Shown here: positions 41,062 to 49,926 of the stretch, one piece after another
Layout: each line of letters starts with the position of its first letter
Numbering within the stretch: the first letter of the stretch is position 1
Assembly (NCBI RefSeq): GCF_030530945.1
Contig: NZ_JAUMTZ010000009.1
Coordinates: forward strand, 29,063-93,062
DNA length: 64,000 nucleotides
Direction: 5' to 3'
Origin: Kocuria sp.
Lineage (GTDB): Bacteria > Actinomycetota > Actinomycetes > Actinomycetales > Micrococcaceae
The notes under the pieces: model-generated
What the model was told of the DNA's origin: nothing
Databases searched by the model: none
Seen by the model: the letters and a program-made list of their open reading frames with translations, nothing else
Made by a program: the position numbers and the translations under genes

Positions 41062-43046
41062 CGGGGCAAGTCCGTGTGGACACCCGCCTGCCCGCGGCCG
41101 GGCCCGGGCGGCGCGGTGCTCCGGCCGAGGGACGGCAGCCGCCCACCGGTGAGCTGCGGATCGGGCGGCACACCGTGGGCCCGGGGCACCCGGCGCTGCT
41201 GGTCGCGGAGATCGGCAACAACCACAACGGCTCGGTGGAGCTGGCCAAGCACCTGGTGGACCTCGCGCAGGAGGCCGGCGCGGACGCGGTGAAGTTCCAG
41301 CTGCGGGACATGGACGCGCTCTACCGCCAGGCCGGGGCCGCCGCGGACGGGGAGGACCTCGCGGTCCAGTACACCCTGGAGCAGCTGTCCCGGTTCTCGC
41401 TGAACGCCGCGCAGATGCTGGAGGTGCTCGAGCACTGCCGGGAGCGGGACGTCGACGCGCTGTGCACCCCGTGGGACGCGCCCTCGGTGCAGGTGCTGGC
41501 GCGTTGGGGTGTGCCCGCGTTCAAGATCGCCTCCGCGGACCTCACCAACCACGGACTGCTGCGCGACGCAGGCTCCCGCGGTGTGCCGCTGCTGGTGTCC
41601 ACCGGGATGTCGAGCGAGCGGGAGATCGAGGACGCCGTGGCCGTGCTGCGCGGGACCGGCGCACGGTTCGCGCTGCTGCAGTGCCAGTCCACCTACCCGG
41701 CGCCCTACAAGGACCTGAACCTCGCCCACATGGACCGCCTCGCCGAGCTGGGCGGGTGCCCCGTGGGGTACTCGGGCCACGAGCGCGGCTTCCACGTGCC
41801 GATCGCCGCGGTGGCCCGCGGCGCCCGCATCGTGGAGAAGCACTTCACGGTGGACCGGTCCATGGAGGGCAACGACCACACGGTCTCGCTGCTGCCGGAC
41901 GAGTTCGCCCGGATGGTCGAGCAGATCCGGGACGTGGAGGCCGCGATCGGCTCCGCGCGCCCGCGCACGGTGACCCCGGGGGAGTCCATGAACCGGCTCA
42001 ACCTCGCCAAGTCCCTCGTGGCCGCGCGGGCCGTGCCCCGCGGGCACACCGTGGGCCCCGAGGACGTGACCGTGCGCAGCCCCGGGCGCGGTCTGCAGCC
42101 GGACCGCCTGCCGGAGCTGCTGGGCCGTGTGGCCCCCCGCAGCATTCCCGCGGGGGACTTCTTCTACCCGGGGGACCTGGGCTCCGGACCCGCCGCCGCC
42201 CGTGACTACGCGTTCCGCAGGCCGTGGGGCATCCCGGTGCGCTACCACGACGCCGCCGCGCTCACCGCGGGGCGCACCCCCGACTTCCTGGAGTTCCACT
42301 TCTCCGCCCGTGACCTGGACGTCCCGCCCGCCGAGGTCTTCGACCGGCCCCTCCCGCACGCCTTCACCACCCACCTGCCGGACCTGTTCCCCGGCGACTT
42401 CCTGGTGGACCTGGCCAGCGCGGACGAGGACGTGTGGCACCGGTCCCTGCACGAGGTGCAGCGCACGATCGACCGCACCCGCGAGCTCGTGCCGTTCTTC
42501 GAGGGCACCGAGGAGCCGCTCGTGGTGCTGACCATGGGCGGTTTCACCCGCACGAGACACATTCCCGCCTCCGAGCGCGAGCGCGGCTACGAGCGGATCG
42601 GACGGGCCCTGACCCACCTGGACACCTCCGGGGTGCGCCTCACTGCCCAGACCCTGCCGCCCTTCCCGTGGCTGCTGGGCGGACAGCAGTTCCACAACCT
42701 GTTCGTGGACCCGGAGGACACCGCTCGGTTCAGCGAGGCGTACGACGTCCCCCTGACCCTGGACGTCTCCCACAGCAAACTGGCCGCCACGTTCCTGGGC
42801 ATCCCGTTCCCGGACGTCGTGGAGCGCCTGGCCCCGCTGAGCGCCCACCTCCACGTGGTGGACGCCACCGGCGTGGACGGCGAGGGGGTCCAGGTGGGCG
42901 AGGGCGAGGTGGACTTCGCGGACCTCGCCGCCCGGCTGGACCGGCACTGCCCGACCGCCGGGTTCATCCCCGAGATCTGGATGGGCCACGTGGACGGCGG
43001 CCAGGGGTTCTGGACCGCCCTGGAACGGCTGGAGGAGTGGTTCTGA
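41058..43046 (+). CDS. neuB: NeuB-type nonulosonate synthase fused to a sugar isomerase-like TIM barrel
   Basis: A 662-residue three-part protein. Residues about 47-295 are the NeuB PEP-condensing barrel: LLVAEIGNNHNGSVELAKHL, DAVKFQ, TPWD, FKIASADLTN, STGMSSEREIEDAV, LQCQSTYP, VGYSGHE and EKHFTVDRSMEGNDHTVSL. Residues about 310-375 are the SAF (antifreeze-like) domain, including the SIPAGDFFYPGDL end. Residues about 390-662 resemble the sugar phosphate isomerase/epimerase (AP-endonuclease 2) barrel, with LTLDVSHSKLAATF, HLHVVDATGVDGEG and FIPEIWMGHVDGG supplying Asp, His and Glu at likely metal positions. Length is about twice NeuB alone. It might supply its own precursor sugar. Coupled by GTGA and TGATG overlaps to both neighbours. 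Confidence 0.88.
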   Translation: MTGQVRVDTRLPAAGPGRRGAPAEGRQPPTGELRIGRHTVGPGHPALLVAEIGNNHNGSVELAKHLVDLAQEAGADAVKFQLRDMDALYRQAGAAADGEDLAVQYTLEQLSRFSLNAAQMLEVLEHCRERDVDALCTPWDAPSVQVLARWGVPAFKIASADLTNHGLLRDAGSRGVPLLVSTGMSSEREIEDAVAVLRGTGARFALLQCQSTYPAPYKDLNLAHMDRLAELGGCPVGYSGHERGFHVPIAAVARGARIVEKHFTVDRSMEGNDHTVSLLPDEFARMVEQIRDVEAAIGSARPRTVTPGESMNRLNLAKSLVAARAVPRGHTVGPEDVTVRSPGRGLQPDRLPELLGRVAPRSIPAGDFFYPGDLGSGPAAARDYAFRRPWGIPVRYHDAAALTAGRTPDFLEFHFSARDLDVPPAEVFDRPLPHAFTTHLPDLFPGDFLVDLASADEDVWHRSLHEVQRTIDRTRELVPFFEGTEEPLVVLTMGGFTRTRHIPASERERGYERIGRALTHLDTSGVRLTAQTLPPFPWLLGGQQFHNLFVDPEDTARFSEAYDVPLTLDVSHSKLAATFLGIPFPDVVERLAPLSAHLHVVDATGVDGEGVQVGEGEVDFADLAARLDRHCPTAGFIPEIWMGHVDGGQGFWTALERLEEWF

Positions 43047-44212
43047 TGGCTGATCCCCTCGCCCTGTGGGTGGTCCCCGTCTCCGAACCCGGGGGAGTGG
43101 CCCGCCACGTGCTGGACACGGCCAGCGCCGGCATCCCCGGGTTCCGCCTGGCGGTGCTCTGCCCGCCCGGGTGGCTCGCGGGGCAGCTGCGGTCCACCGG
43201 TGCGGCCGTGCTGACGGGGCCGTTCGGGCCGGGGGCGCTCGATGCCCTCCCGCGACGAGGAAGCGGAGCGGCCGGTGCCCTGACGACGGCGCGGGCGGCC
43301 GCGGCGTCGTCGGCCACCCTGCGCCACGCGGTGCGGACCCTGCGCCCCGCGGTGGTGCACTCGCACCTCGCCTACGCGGACCTCCTGTGCGCCGCCGTGC
43401 TGCGGGGACCGCGCGCACCCGGCCCGGGACATCCCGCACTGGTGAGCACGGAGCATGGCATCGCCGGGGACGCCGCGCTCTACCACGCGGACCCCGCGCG
43501 GGCCCGTGCCATGGCGGCCCTGCACACCCGGCGGCTGCGGCGCACCGACGCCCGGATCGCCGTGTCCGAGGCCACGGCCCGCGCCATGGTCCTGCGCTGG
43601 CACGCCCGGGACGTGACGGTGATCCGCAACGGCATCGACCGGCCCCGCCCGGGCGCAGCGCCCAGGTCCCCGGAGGCCGGGTCCGGGCCGCGGCTTCTCT
43701 CCCTGGCCCGGCTCGCCCCGGAGAAGAACCTGGCCGCCCTCGTGGCGGCCACCGCCGCGCTGCGGGCGGAGCATCCCGGCACCACACTCACCCTCGCCGG
43801 GGACGGCCCGGAGCACGAGCGGCTCCGCGCCCTCGCCGCTTCCCGGGGACTCGCGGACCGGGTGAGCACCCCCGGCGTGGTGGACCCCACCCGCGCGCTC
43901 GCGGAGCACGACGTGCTCGTCCAGCTGTCCCGGTGGGAGAACTGCTCCTACAGCCTGCTGGAGGCCGCCGCCGCCGGTGCGGGGACCGTGGCCACGGACG
44001 TGGGCGGCAACCGGGAGATCCTGCCCGCGCGCTGCCTCACGGCCGCAGACCCGCCCGGTCTCGCGGACCGGGTGGCGCGGCTCGTGGCCCAGCAGCTGGA
44101 TCCGGCGGAGCGTCCGGGGCTGCCCCCGGACTGGCCCGCCGTGGCGGAGATGACGAGCGCGGTGAGCCGCACCTACCGAGAGGTTCTCGGGGACACGGAG
44201 GTCCACGCATGA
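43046..44212 (+). CDS. Family 4 glycosyltransferase
   Basis: A 388-residue GT-B enzyme. ALWVVPVSEPGGVARHVLDTA, VVHSHLAYADLLCAAVL and STEHGIAGDAALYH are in the acceptor domain; RLLSLARLAPEKNLAALVAA, TLTLAGDGPEHERLRALA and VQLSRWENCSYSLLEAAAAGAGTVATDVGGNREIL form the donor domain. ATG 43046 overlaps the neuB stop by one base (TGATG). It couples to the downstream polymerase through ATGA. Its substrates are unknown; a role in adding a sugar to the nonulosonic-acid-containing repeat unit is by context only. Confidence 0.86.
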   Translation: MADPLALWVVPVSEPGGVARHVLDTASAGIPGFRLAVLCPPGWLAGQLRSTGAAVLTGPFGPGALDALPRRGSGAAGALTTARAAAASSATLRHAVRTLRPAVVHSHLAYADLLCAAVLRGPRAPGPGHPALVSTEHGIAGDAALYHADPARARAMAALHTRRLRRTDARIAVSEATARAMVLRWHARDVTVIRNGIDRPRPGAAPRSPEAGSGPRLLSLARLAPEKNLAALVAATAALRAEHPGTTLTLAGDGPEHERLRALAASRGLADRVSTPGVVDPTRALAEHDVLVQLSRWENCSYSLLEAAAAGAGTVATDVGGNREILPARCLTAADPPGLADRVARLVAQQLDPAERPGLPPDWPAVAEMTSAVSRTYREVLGDTEVHA

Positions 44213-45501
44213 GCACCAGCACCACCCACCACGGCACGCACCGGGACCGCGCCGGCACCGGGAGCCACACCCGTCAGGCGCAGCGCCCCACGGCGGTGAG
44301 CGCGCTGCTGCGGGACCGCTTCACCGGCGTGGAGACGGCCCGCGTGCCCCGCGGTGCCTCCTCCGCGATCCCCGTGCTGCTGCTGTTCGCGGCCGCGGTG
44401 TGCGAGGGGGTGGACGTGCCCGGCACGGGGCTGCCGCTGAGCTCGCTGGCCCTGGTGCCGCTCGTGCTGGTGTCCCTGTTCTTCCCCGCCACGGCACCCG
44501 CCAGACCCCCGTGGTTCCCCGTGCTGGTGGTGGCGGTGCCCGTGTGGCTGGGGGTGGCGTCGCTGCTGCACGGTGATCTGGACACCCGGCGGATCGGGAG
44601 CATCGCACTGTGGGCCGCCGTGGCCCTGGTGCTCTCCTCGGGGCGGATCCCCCTGTTCATGGTGGCCCGCGGGCTGGCGCTGGGAATCACGGTCGCCGGG
44701 CTGTACGCCATGGCCACCATCGGCTCCAGCGCCTACGAGGGCCGGGTGACCGGGTGGTTCGGCGATCCCAACACGGCCGGACTGTTCCTGCTCACCATGC
44801 TGCTCCTGAGCATTCCCTACCTCCCCTCCGCCAAGACCACCGTGGTGGTGGTCCTGGTGGGTCTGGCGGCCACGGTCCTCACGCTCTCCCGGACCACGCT
44901 GCTCGCGGCGGGGATCGCAGCTCTGTGGATGGTGCTCGGAGGCAAGCTCAACAGGGTCTTCGGAGTCCTGGGGGTGGCCGGGGTGGTCCTGTGGATCCTC
45001 CGGTTGCCGGACTCCACAGCCACGATCGGCCCGTTCCACGACCGCGAGGGATCCGACGCCCTGCGCGAGCGCATCACAGCAGAGGAGGAGCACATGGTGA
45101 CGCAGTCGCCCTGGGCCGGTCACGGCGCAGGAACCGCACGGGTGGACGTGGACGGAATGACCTTCTTTTTCCACAACTCCTACCTGGCCATCCGGGCCGA
45201 GGCCGGGTGGATCGGGCTGGCACTGCTGGTGGGCCTGTTCGCGGCCACGTTCGTCGCGCTCGTGGCGCTGCCCACGGCCCGCCGATCGGTGTGGCTGGAG
45301 GGTTCGCTGGTGTCGGTGGCGGTGTGCGCCACCAACCTGGGCGAGGTCTTCCTGGCCATTCCCGGCACCCTGGTCCTGGGCTTCGCCGGGCACCACCTGG
45401 CGGTCCAGTACGCGGAGCTGCGCCGCGAGCGGGAGCAGGAGCGCCTGGACCGGTGGGCCCGCAGACTCGCCCGCGGGCAGGTCGCGGGGAGCATCTCGTG
45501 A
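44209..45501 (+). CDS. Second Wzy-type polymerase / O-antigen ligase-like protein
   Basis: A 430-residue integral membrane protein with about ten helices. The central TGWFGDPNTAGLFLLTMLLL segment and a long external loop (HGAGTARVDVDGMTFFFHNSYLAIRAEAGWIG) follow the O-antigen ligase/polymerase pattern, with the H-N-S-Y-L motif typical of Wzy_C proteins. N-terminal about 55 residues are polar and Ser/Thr/His-rich. It does not obviously align with the first polymerase at 8.2-9.6 kb, so two different polymerisation activities are likely. ATG 44209 overlaps the upstream stop by 4 nt. Confidence 0.82.
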   Translation: MSTSTTHHGTHRDRAGTGSHTRQAQRPTAVSALLRDRFTGVETARVPRGASSAIPVLLLFAAAVCEGVDVPGTGLPLSSLALVPLVLVSLFFPATAPARPPWFPVLVVAVPVWLGVASLLHGDLDTRRIGSIALWAAVALVLSSGRIPLFMVARGLALGITVAGLYAMATIGSSAYEGRVTGWFGDPNTAGLFLLTMLLLSIPYLPSAKTTVVVVLVGLAATVLTLSRTTLLAAGIAALWMVLGGKLNRVFGVLGVAGVVLWILRLPDSTATIGPFHDREGSDALRERITAEEEHMVTQSPWAGHGAGTARVDVDGMTFFFHNSYLAIRAEAGWIGLALLVGLFAATFVALVALPTARRSVWLEGSLVSVAVCATNLGEVFLAIPGTLVLGFAGHHLAVQYAELRREREQERLDRWARRLARGQVAGSIS

Positions 45502-46583
45502 GCCGGCGGGTGGTGCTCGCGGCCGGGCACGGTGAGATCGGCGGCGGGGAGGTGATGCTCCTGGCGTGCGCGGCGGCCCTCTCCGACCTCGGTCTGCGTG
45601 CCATCGTTGTGGCTCCCGAAACACCGGGCCGACTTGCGGCCGAGGCACGAGCCGCGGGCCACGCAGTGGTCACCCACGCGGTGGGGCACGGTGGGGCGTG
45701 GGCGGGATCGGTTCCTGCCCTGCGGGGGGCCGTGGAAACCGCCCGAGGTGGTGATCCTCGAGTATCTGTGTGGTGCCATGGATTGCGGCCCTCCGCCGCT
45801 ACCGCGGGATTGCCCCGACGGATTGTTCACCTCCATCGGAATCCCACCCGTGGTCAGGTTCCCCTGCTCGCCGCGGCGGTTCCGAGGGCTGGCGCTCTCG
45901 TGGTGCCATCCACCTCGACGCGTTCTCTCCTGCCCGGGCCGGTGAGAGCCAACGCTCGTGTTCTGGGGAACTGGACAGATGACATCGCGATGACCACCAG
46001 GCGTCACCGGTCACCCGATCATGCTCCCGTGGTCGGCTACCTCGGCAGACTGGCGCCGGAGAAGGGGATAGAGGCGCTCGTCTCAGCGATGGAGCTGCTG
46101 GATGGTCTGGACTTCTCGCCCTCACCTCGGCTGGAGGTGGGAGGGGCACCCCTCTTCGTCGACCGCTCGGGTGCCAAACGGGTCGAACGCGCGCTCCTAA
46201 GCCTGGGGGATCGGGTGTTCCACCATGGGTGGGTGGAGCGGTCTTCCTTCCTGGCATCGATCGACGTTCTGGCGTGCCCCTCCACCTGGGAGGAGCCCTT
46301 CGGCCTGGTGGCCGCCGAGGCCATGGCCGCCCGCGTCCCCGTGGTCGTCAGCGACGCCGGCGCCCTGCCCGAGGTTGTGGGCCCGGAGCACCCCTACACC
46401 GCCCGCGCGGGGGATCCCCGCTCGCTCGCGCGCGTGCTGCACCGTGCCCTCCGCGAGCTGGGCACGGACGCTGGGGACGCCGTCGTCGGCCGCGCACGGC
46501 GCCGCTGGGAGGAGCTGTGGAGCCCCGCCGCCGGTCGCGCGCGGGTTGCGGAGCTGCTCGCGGACCTGGGGGTGCTGGCATGA
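45498..46583 (+). CDS. Family 4 glycosyltransferase with mosaic composition
   Basis: A 361-residue GT-B protein. VVLAAGHGEIGGGEVMLLACAAALS starts the first domain; VVGYLGRLAPEKGIEALVSAMELL and VLACPSTWEEPFGLVAAEAMAARVPVV are donor-site motifs. The 5' and 3' ends have the chromosome's usual GC-ending codons, but the middle (about 45738-46220) uses about 50 A/T-ending codons in 160 by hand count, with GGT, GAT, CAT, TCT and AGA. This suggests an internal recombination tract. The frame is intact. GTG 45498 overlaps the polymerase stop (GTGA). Confidence 0.85.
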   Translation: MSRRVVLAAGHGEIGGGEVMLLACAAALSDLGLRAIVVAPETPGRLAAEARAAGHAVVTHAVGHGGAWAGSVPALRGAVETARGGDPRVSVWCHGLRPSAATAGLPRRIVHLHRNPTRGQVPLLAAAVPRAGALVVPSTSTRSLLPGPVRANARVLGNWTDDIAMTTRRHRSPDHAPVVGYLGRLAPEKGIEALVSAMELLDGLDFSPSPRLEVGGAPLFVDRSGAKRVERALLSLGDRVFHHGWVERSSFLASIDVLACPSTWEEPFGLVAAEAMAARVPVVVSDAGALPEVVGPEHPYTARAGDPRSLARVLHRALRELGTDAGDAVVGRARRRWEELWSPAAGRARVAELLADLGVLA

Positions 46584-47524
46584 CGCCGCGCGCCTCGGTG
46601 GTGGTCCCCACGCGCGGCGGCGCGCACCGGCTGCCCGTGCTGCTCGCCGCGCTGGAGCGCCAGCGCGGTGCGGACTTCGAGGTGGTCCCGGTGGTGGACG
46701 GGGACGTGGACGGCTCCGAGGCCGTGATCGCCGCGTGGTCCGGGCGCGGAGTGCTCACGCTACGGCCCGTGGTCCTGCCCGAGAACGCCGGGCGCGCCGG
46801 CGCGCTGAACGCTGGGCTGCGCCACGCCGCGGGGGACGTCCTGATCCGCTGCGACGACGACCTGGACCCCGGCCCCGATTTCGTGGCCGGGCACGTCCGG
46901 CGCCACGACGCCGCCCCCGGCCCGGTGGGCGTGGTGGGCCCGTGCCGCAACGTCCTCCCCGACACGGCGTTCGCCCGCTCCTACGGCAACGCCGCCGCAC
47001 GCCGCTCCCTCGCGGCGGTGCGGCAGACCCCGCCCGAGGACGCCTGGCGGCTGTGGGGCGGCAACGTGTCCGTGAGCGCCGGGACCGCCCGCGCCCTCGG
47101 CGGCTACGACGAGCGCTACCGCGGCTACGGCTGGGAGGACGTGGACTACGGCTTCCGGCTGCACCAGGCGGGTATCCCGGTCCTCGTGGCCCCCGAGCTG
47201 ATCGTGGACCACCTCATGGGCGCCACCACCACCCTGCTGCGTGCGCGGCGTGCCCTCCACGCCGGGGCCGCCCGACGTCGTTTCGGCGAGTTCCACGGAT
47301 CCGCCGCGGCCGCCGCGCCGTCCGAGCGCTCCGCCTGGCGGGTCCTGGTGGGGCTCACCGCTAAGCTGGTCACCGAGCAAACGCTGCGCCTGGTGTGTCC
47401 CGCCGTGGACGCCGTCTCCGACCACCTGCCCCCGTGGGTGGCGGAGAAGACGGTGGCCCTGCTCGTGGAGGCGGCGGACGCCGCGGGGACCCGCCATCCC
47501 CGTCGCGCCGGTGCCGCGTTCTGA
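46580..47524 (+). CDS. Family 2 glycosyltransferase
   Basis: A 314-residue GT-A enzyme. ASVVVPTRGGAHRLPVLLAAL at the start, then LPENAGRAGALNAGLRHAAGDVLIRCDDDLDPGPDFV with the DDD metal motif, and GNVSVSAGTARALGGYDERYRGYGWEDVDYGFRL as the acceptor ED region. It lacks membrane helices, so it acts at the inner leaflet with the lipid-linked intermediate. ATG 46580 overlaps the upstream stop by 4 nt and it is the last gene of the tightly overlapped run; the next gene follows after 56 bp. Sugar unknown. Confidence 0.86.
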   Translation: MTPRASVVVPTRGGAHRLPVLLAALERQRGADFEVVPVVDGDVDGSEAVIAAWSGRGVLTLRPVVLPENAGRAGALNAGLRHAAGDVLIRCDDDLDPGPDFVAGHVRRHDAAPGPVGVVGPCRNVLPDTAFARSYGNAAARRSLAAVRQTPPEDAWRLWGGNVSVSAGTARALGGYDERYRGYGWEDVDYGFRLHQAGIPVLVAPELIVDHLMGATTTLLRARRALHAGAARRRFGEFHGSAAAAAPSERSAWRVLVGLTAKLVTEQTLRLVCPAVDAVSDHLPPWVAEKTVALLVEAADAAGTRHPRRAGAAF

Positions 47525-47580
47525 GACCCCGCTCGCAGCCCCACCCCTCGGACCCCCATCCGATCAGGAGATCGCCCCCC

Positions 47581-48909
47581 ATGGCCCACGGTTCCCCCGC
47601 CGCAGCACCGACCCGCCCCACGACGCCGCCGCGTCCCGGTGGGCGCGCCACGGCACCCCGCCTCCCCGCTGACGGGACCGCCGCCGCGCGGCGCACGGAG
47701 GCCGGGCCGGACACCACAAGCCACGCGGTCCGGGGCGCCGTCGGTCAGGGCGGCACCGGCCGGGGCGGGTCCGCGCGGCCCGCTGTGGCCATCGCCCACG
47801 ACTACCTCACCCAGCGCGGGGGAGCGGAGCGGGTGGTGCTGGCCATGCACCGGGCGTTCCCCGAGGCCCCCATCTACACCACGCTCTACGACCCCGAGGG
47901 CACCTACCCCGAGTTCCGGGACGCCACGATCATCACGTCCCCCCTCAACCGGGTGGCGCTGCTGCGCCACCACCACCGCTGGGCGCTGCCGCTGCTGCCG
48001 TTCGCGGCCTCCGCCATGCGGGTCCCGGCGGACGTGGTGCTCGTCTCCACCAGTGGCTGGGCCCACGGCTTCCGCACGGACGGTGTTCGCCAGGTGTACT
48101 GCCACACCCCGGCCCGCTGGGTCTACCTCCTGGAGCAGTACCTGGGGGCGGCGCCGTCGTCCTCGCCCATGGGCTGGGCCATGCTGTGCGCGCGTCCGCT
48201 GCTCGAGCGGTGGGACCGCCGCGCCATGGGCGCCGTGAAGCACATGGTGGCCAACTCCACGGTGGTGCGGGACCGCATCAAGGAGGTGTACGGGCGGGAC
48301 GTGGAGATCGAGCACCCCCCGCACCGGATGCAGGACGACACGCGCACCGAGCCCGTCCCCGCCATGGCGGGATTCGCCCGGGACGGCGAGTACTTCCTGT
48401 CCGTGTCCCGGCTGCTGCCCTACAAGAACGTGGACCGCGTCATGGAGGCGTTCCGGCGGCGCCCGGAGCGCCGGCTCGTGCTCGTGGGAACGGGTCCGCT
48501 GGAGCAGCAGCTGCGGCAGCAGTGCCCCGAGAACGTCCTGATGCTCTCGAACCTCACGGACGCCCAGATGCGCGGACTGTACCGGGGAGCCATGGCCGTG
48601 GTGGCCGCCTCCCACGAGGACTTCGGGATCACCCCGCTGGAGGGCTTCGCCTTCGGACGCCCCACCCTGGCCCTGCGGGGTGGGGGGTACCTGGACACCG
48701 TGGTCCCGGGGATGACCGGGGCCTTCTTCGAGGAGCCCACGCCCGAGGCCATCGGCAAGGTCCTGGACCGCTTCCACCCCGAGGACTGGGACCAGGACGC
48801 CATCAGGGACCACGCCCGCAGCTTCTCGGAGGAGCGCTTCGTGCGCCGGATCCGCGCGGTGGTTGCGGAGCTGACGCGCTTACCGGGGCACGCCGCCGCT
48901 CAGGACTGA
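47581..48909 (+). CDS. Family 4 glycosyltransferase
   Basis: A 442-residue GT-B enzyme preceded by about 65 low-complexity residues. The fold begins VAIAHDYLTQRGGAERVVLAMHRAFPEAPIYTTLYDPEG, a signature of a mannosyl-/galactosyltransferase subgroup of GT4, and includes VYCHTPARWVYLLEQYL and ANSTVVRDRIKEVYGRDVEIEHPP. The donor domain has YFLSVSRLLPYKNVDRVMEAF and ASHEDFGITPLEGFAFGRPTLAL. ATG 47581 is supported by AGGAG 10 nt upstream; a start nearer the fold would remove the disordered N-terminus but lacks an SD. Its 3' end overlaps the converging GT2 gene by 10 bp. Confidence 0.85.
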   Translation: MAHGSPAAAPTRPTTPPRPGGRATAPRLPADGTAAARRTEAGPDTTSHAVRGAVGQGGTGRGGSARPAVAIAHDYLTQRGGAERVVLAMHRAFPEAPIYTTLYDPEGTYPEFRDATIITSPLNRVALLRHHHRWALPLLPFAASAMRVPADVVLVSTSGWAHGFRTDGVRQVYCHTPARWVYLLEQYLGAAPSSSPMGWAMLCARPLLERWDRRAMGAVKHMVANSTVVRDRIKEVYGRDVEIEHPPHRMQDDTRTEPVPAMAGFARDGEYFLSVSRLLPYKNVDRVMEAFRRRPERRLVLVGTGPLEQQLRQQCPENVLMLSNLTDAQMRGLYRGAMAVVAASHEDFGITPLEGFAFGRPTLALRGGGYLDTVVPGMTGAFFEEPTPEAIGKVLDRFHPEDWDQDAIRDHARSFSEERFVRRIRAVVAELTRLPGHAAAQD

Positions 48910-49883
48910 GGCGCGTCCAGCCCGACCCCCGGTTTGCGGGGCGGGACGCGGTGGAGCACGCGGTAGCGCAGCGCCCCGTCCAGGGCGCCGAGCACGTGGC
49001 ACCAGCGGGTCACCAGCGCGACCGGCTCCCACTGGCGCCGCAGCAGCATTCCTGCCGGGAAGCCCAGCGCCCGCAGGACCGGGATCCCGGCAGCCGCCAG
49101 GGCGCGCAGGGCCGGAACCTCCGGGTCCGTCCGCACCGCGAGCAGGGTTGCGGCCACGGAGTCCGCGTACGCCTGGCGGAACGCGTTCGCGGCGCCCTCG
49201 GCCTGCCGGTACGCAATGCGCACCGACAGCACGTGGGGGATGCGGAACCCCGCGAGGCGCACCCGCGCCGCGAGGTCGTTGTCGTCCCCGTGGTGGGGCA
49301 CGGAGACGTCGAAGCCGCCCAGGTCGTGGAACAGCCGTCGGGTCATGCCGAAGTTGCCGCCCAGCAGCACCGTGGGCCGCTCGGGCGTGTCCGGGACCGC
49401 CGGGGGCTCCTCGCCCGTGGGGTCGATCAGCGCCTGCACGGGGCCGGGGCCCCCGTGGAAGGCACGGTCCGGCAGCGCCACGGCGACGCCGCTCCACACC
49501 GGGCCCACGGTGAACGCCCGCACCCCCTCGAGCACCCAGGAGGTGGAGACCACGTCGTCCGCGTCGCAGAACATCAGCAGCTCGCAGCGTGCGGCGTGGG
49601 CACCCACGTTGCGGGCGTAGGAGGAACCGCGGCGGTCCGTGGCGTCCACTGTTCGCAGCTCGAACGGCGGATCGGGGAACTGCTCCGCCAGTGCATCGAG
49701 ATCCCCCGGGGCGCCGTTGTTGACCACCAGCACCTCCACCGCAGGTCCCGGCACCTGTGACACCAGTGCCGCCAGCTGCGTGGGGAGGGTCCGGAGGTCG
49801 CCGCCGCACGGGATGACCACGCTCACCACCGGTTTCCGCCCCGTTCCCGCAGTCCCGGACTCCCGGCCCCGGTCACCCGTCAT
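48900..49883 (-). CDS. Family 2 glycosyltransferase
   Basis: A 327-residue GT-A enzyme. VVSVVIPCGGDLRTLPTQLAAL, VEVLVVNNGAPGDLDALAEQ, ELLMFCDADDVVSTSWV (DXD) and LGGNFGMTRRLFHDLGGFDVSVPHHGDDNDLAARVRLAGF (ED region) are all in order. ATG 49883 is used because GGGGAGGA lies about 7 nt upstream; the in-frame extension upstream overlaps the Wzc-like gene's 3' end and is Arg/Pro-rich. It follows the Wzc-like gene on the same strand with a 43-bp gap, suggesting co-transcription of the kinase and this transferase. Confidence 0.85.
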   Translation of the reverse strand: MTGDRGRESGTAGTGRKPVVSVVIPCGGDLRTLPTQLAALVSQVPGPAVEVLVVNNGAPGDLDALAEQFPDPPFELRTVDATDRRGSSYARNVGAHAARCELLMFCDADDVVSTSWVLEGVRAFTVGPVWSGVAVALPDRAFHGGPGPVQALIDPTGEEPPAVPDTPERPTVLLGGNFGMTRRLFHDLGGFDVSVPHHGDDNDLAARVRLAGFRIPHVLSVRIAYRQAEGAANAFRQAYADSVAATLLAVRTDPEVPALRALAAAGIPVLRALGFPAGMLLRRQWEPVALVTRWCHVLGALDGALRYRVLHRVPPRKPGVGLDAPQS

Positions 49884-49926
49884 GCCGGGGTCCTCCCCGC
49901 GGCTGGACACGCCGAGGGGGTCCGGG

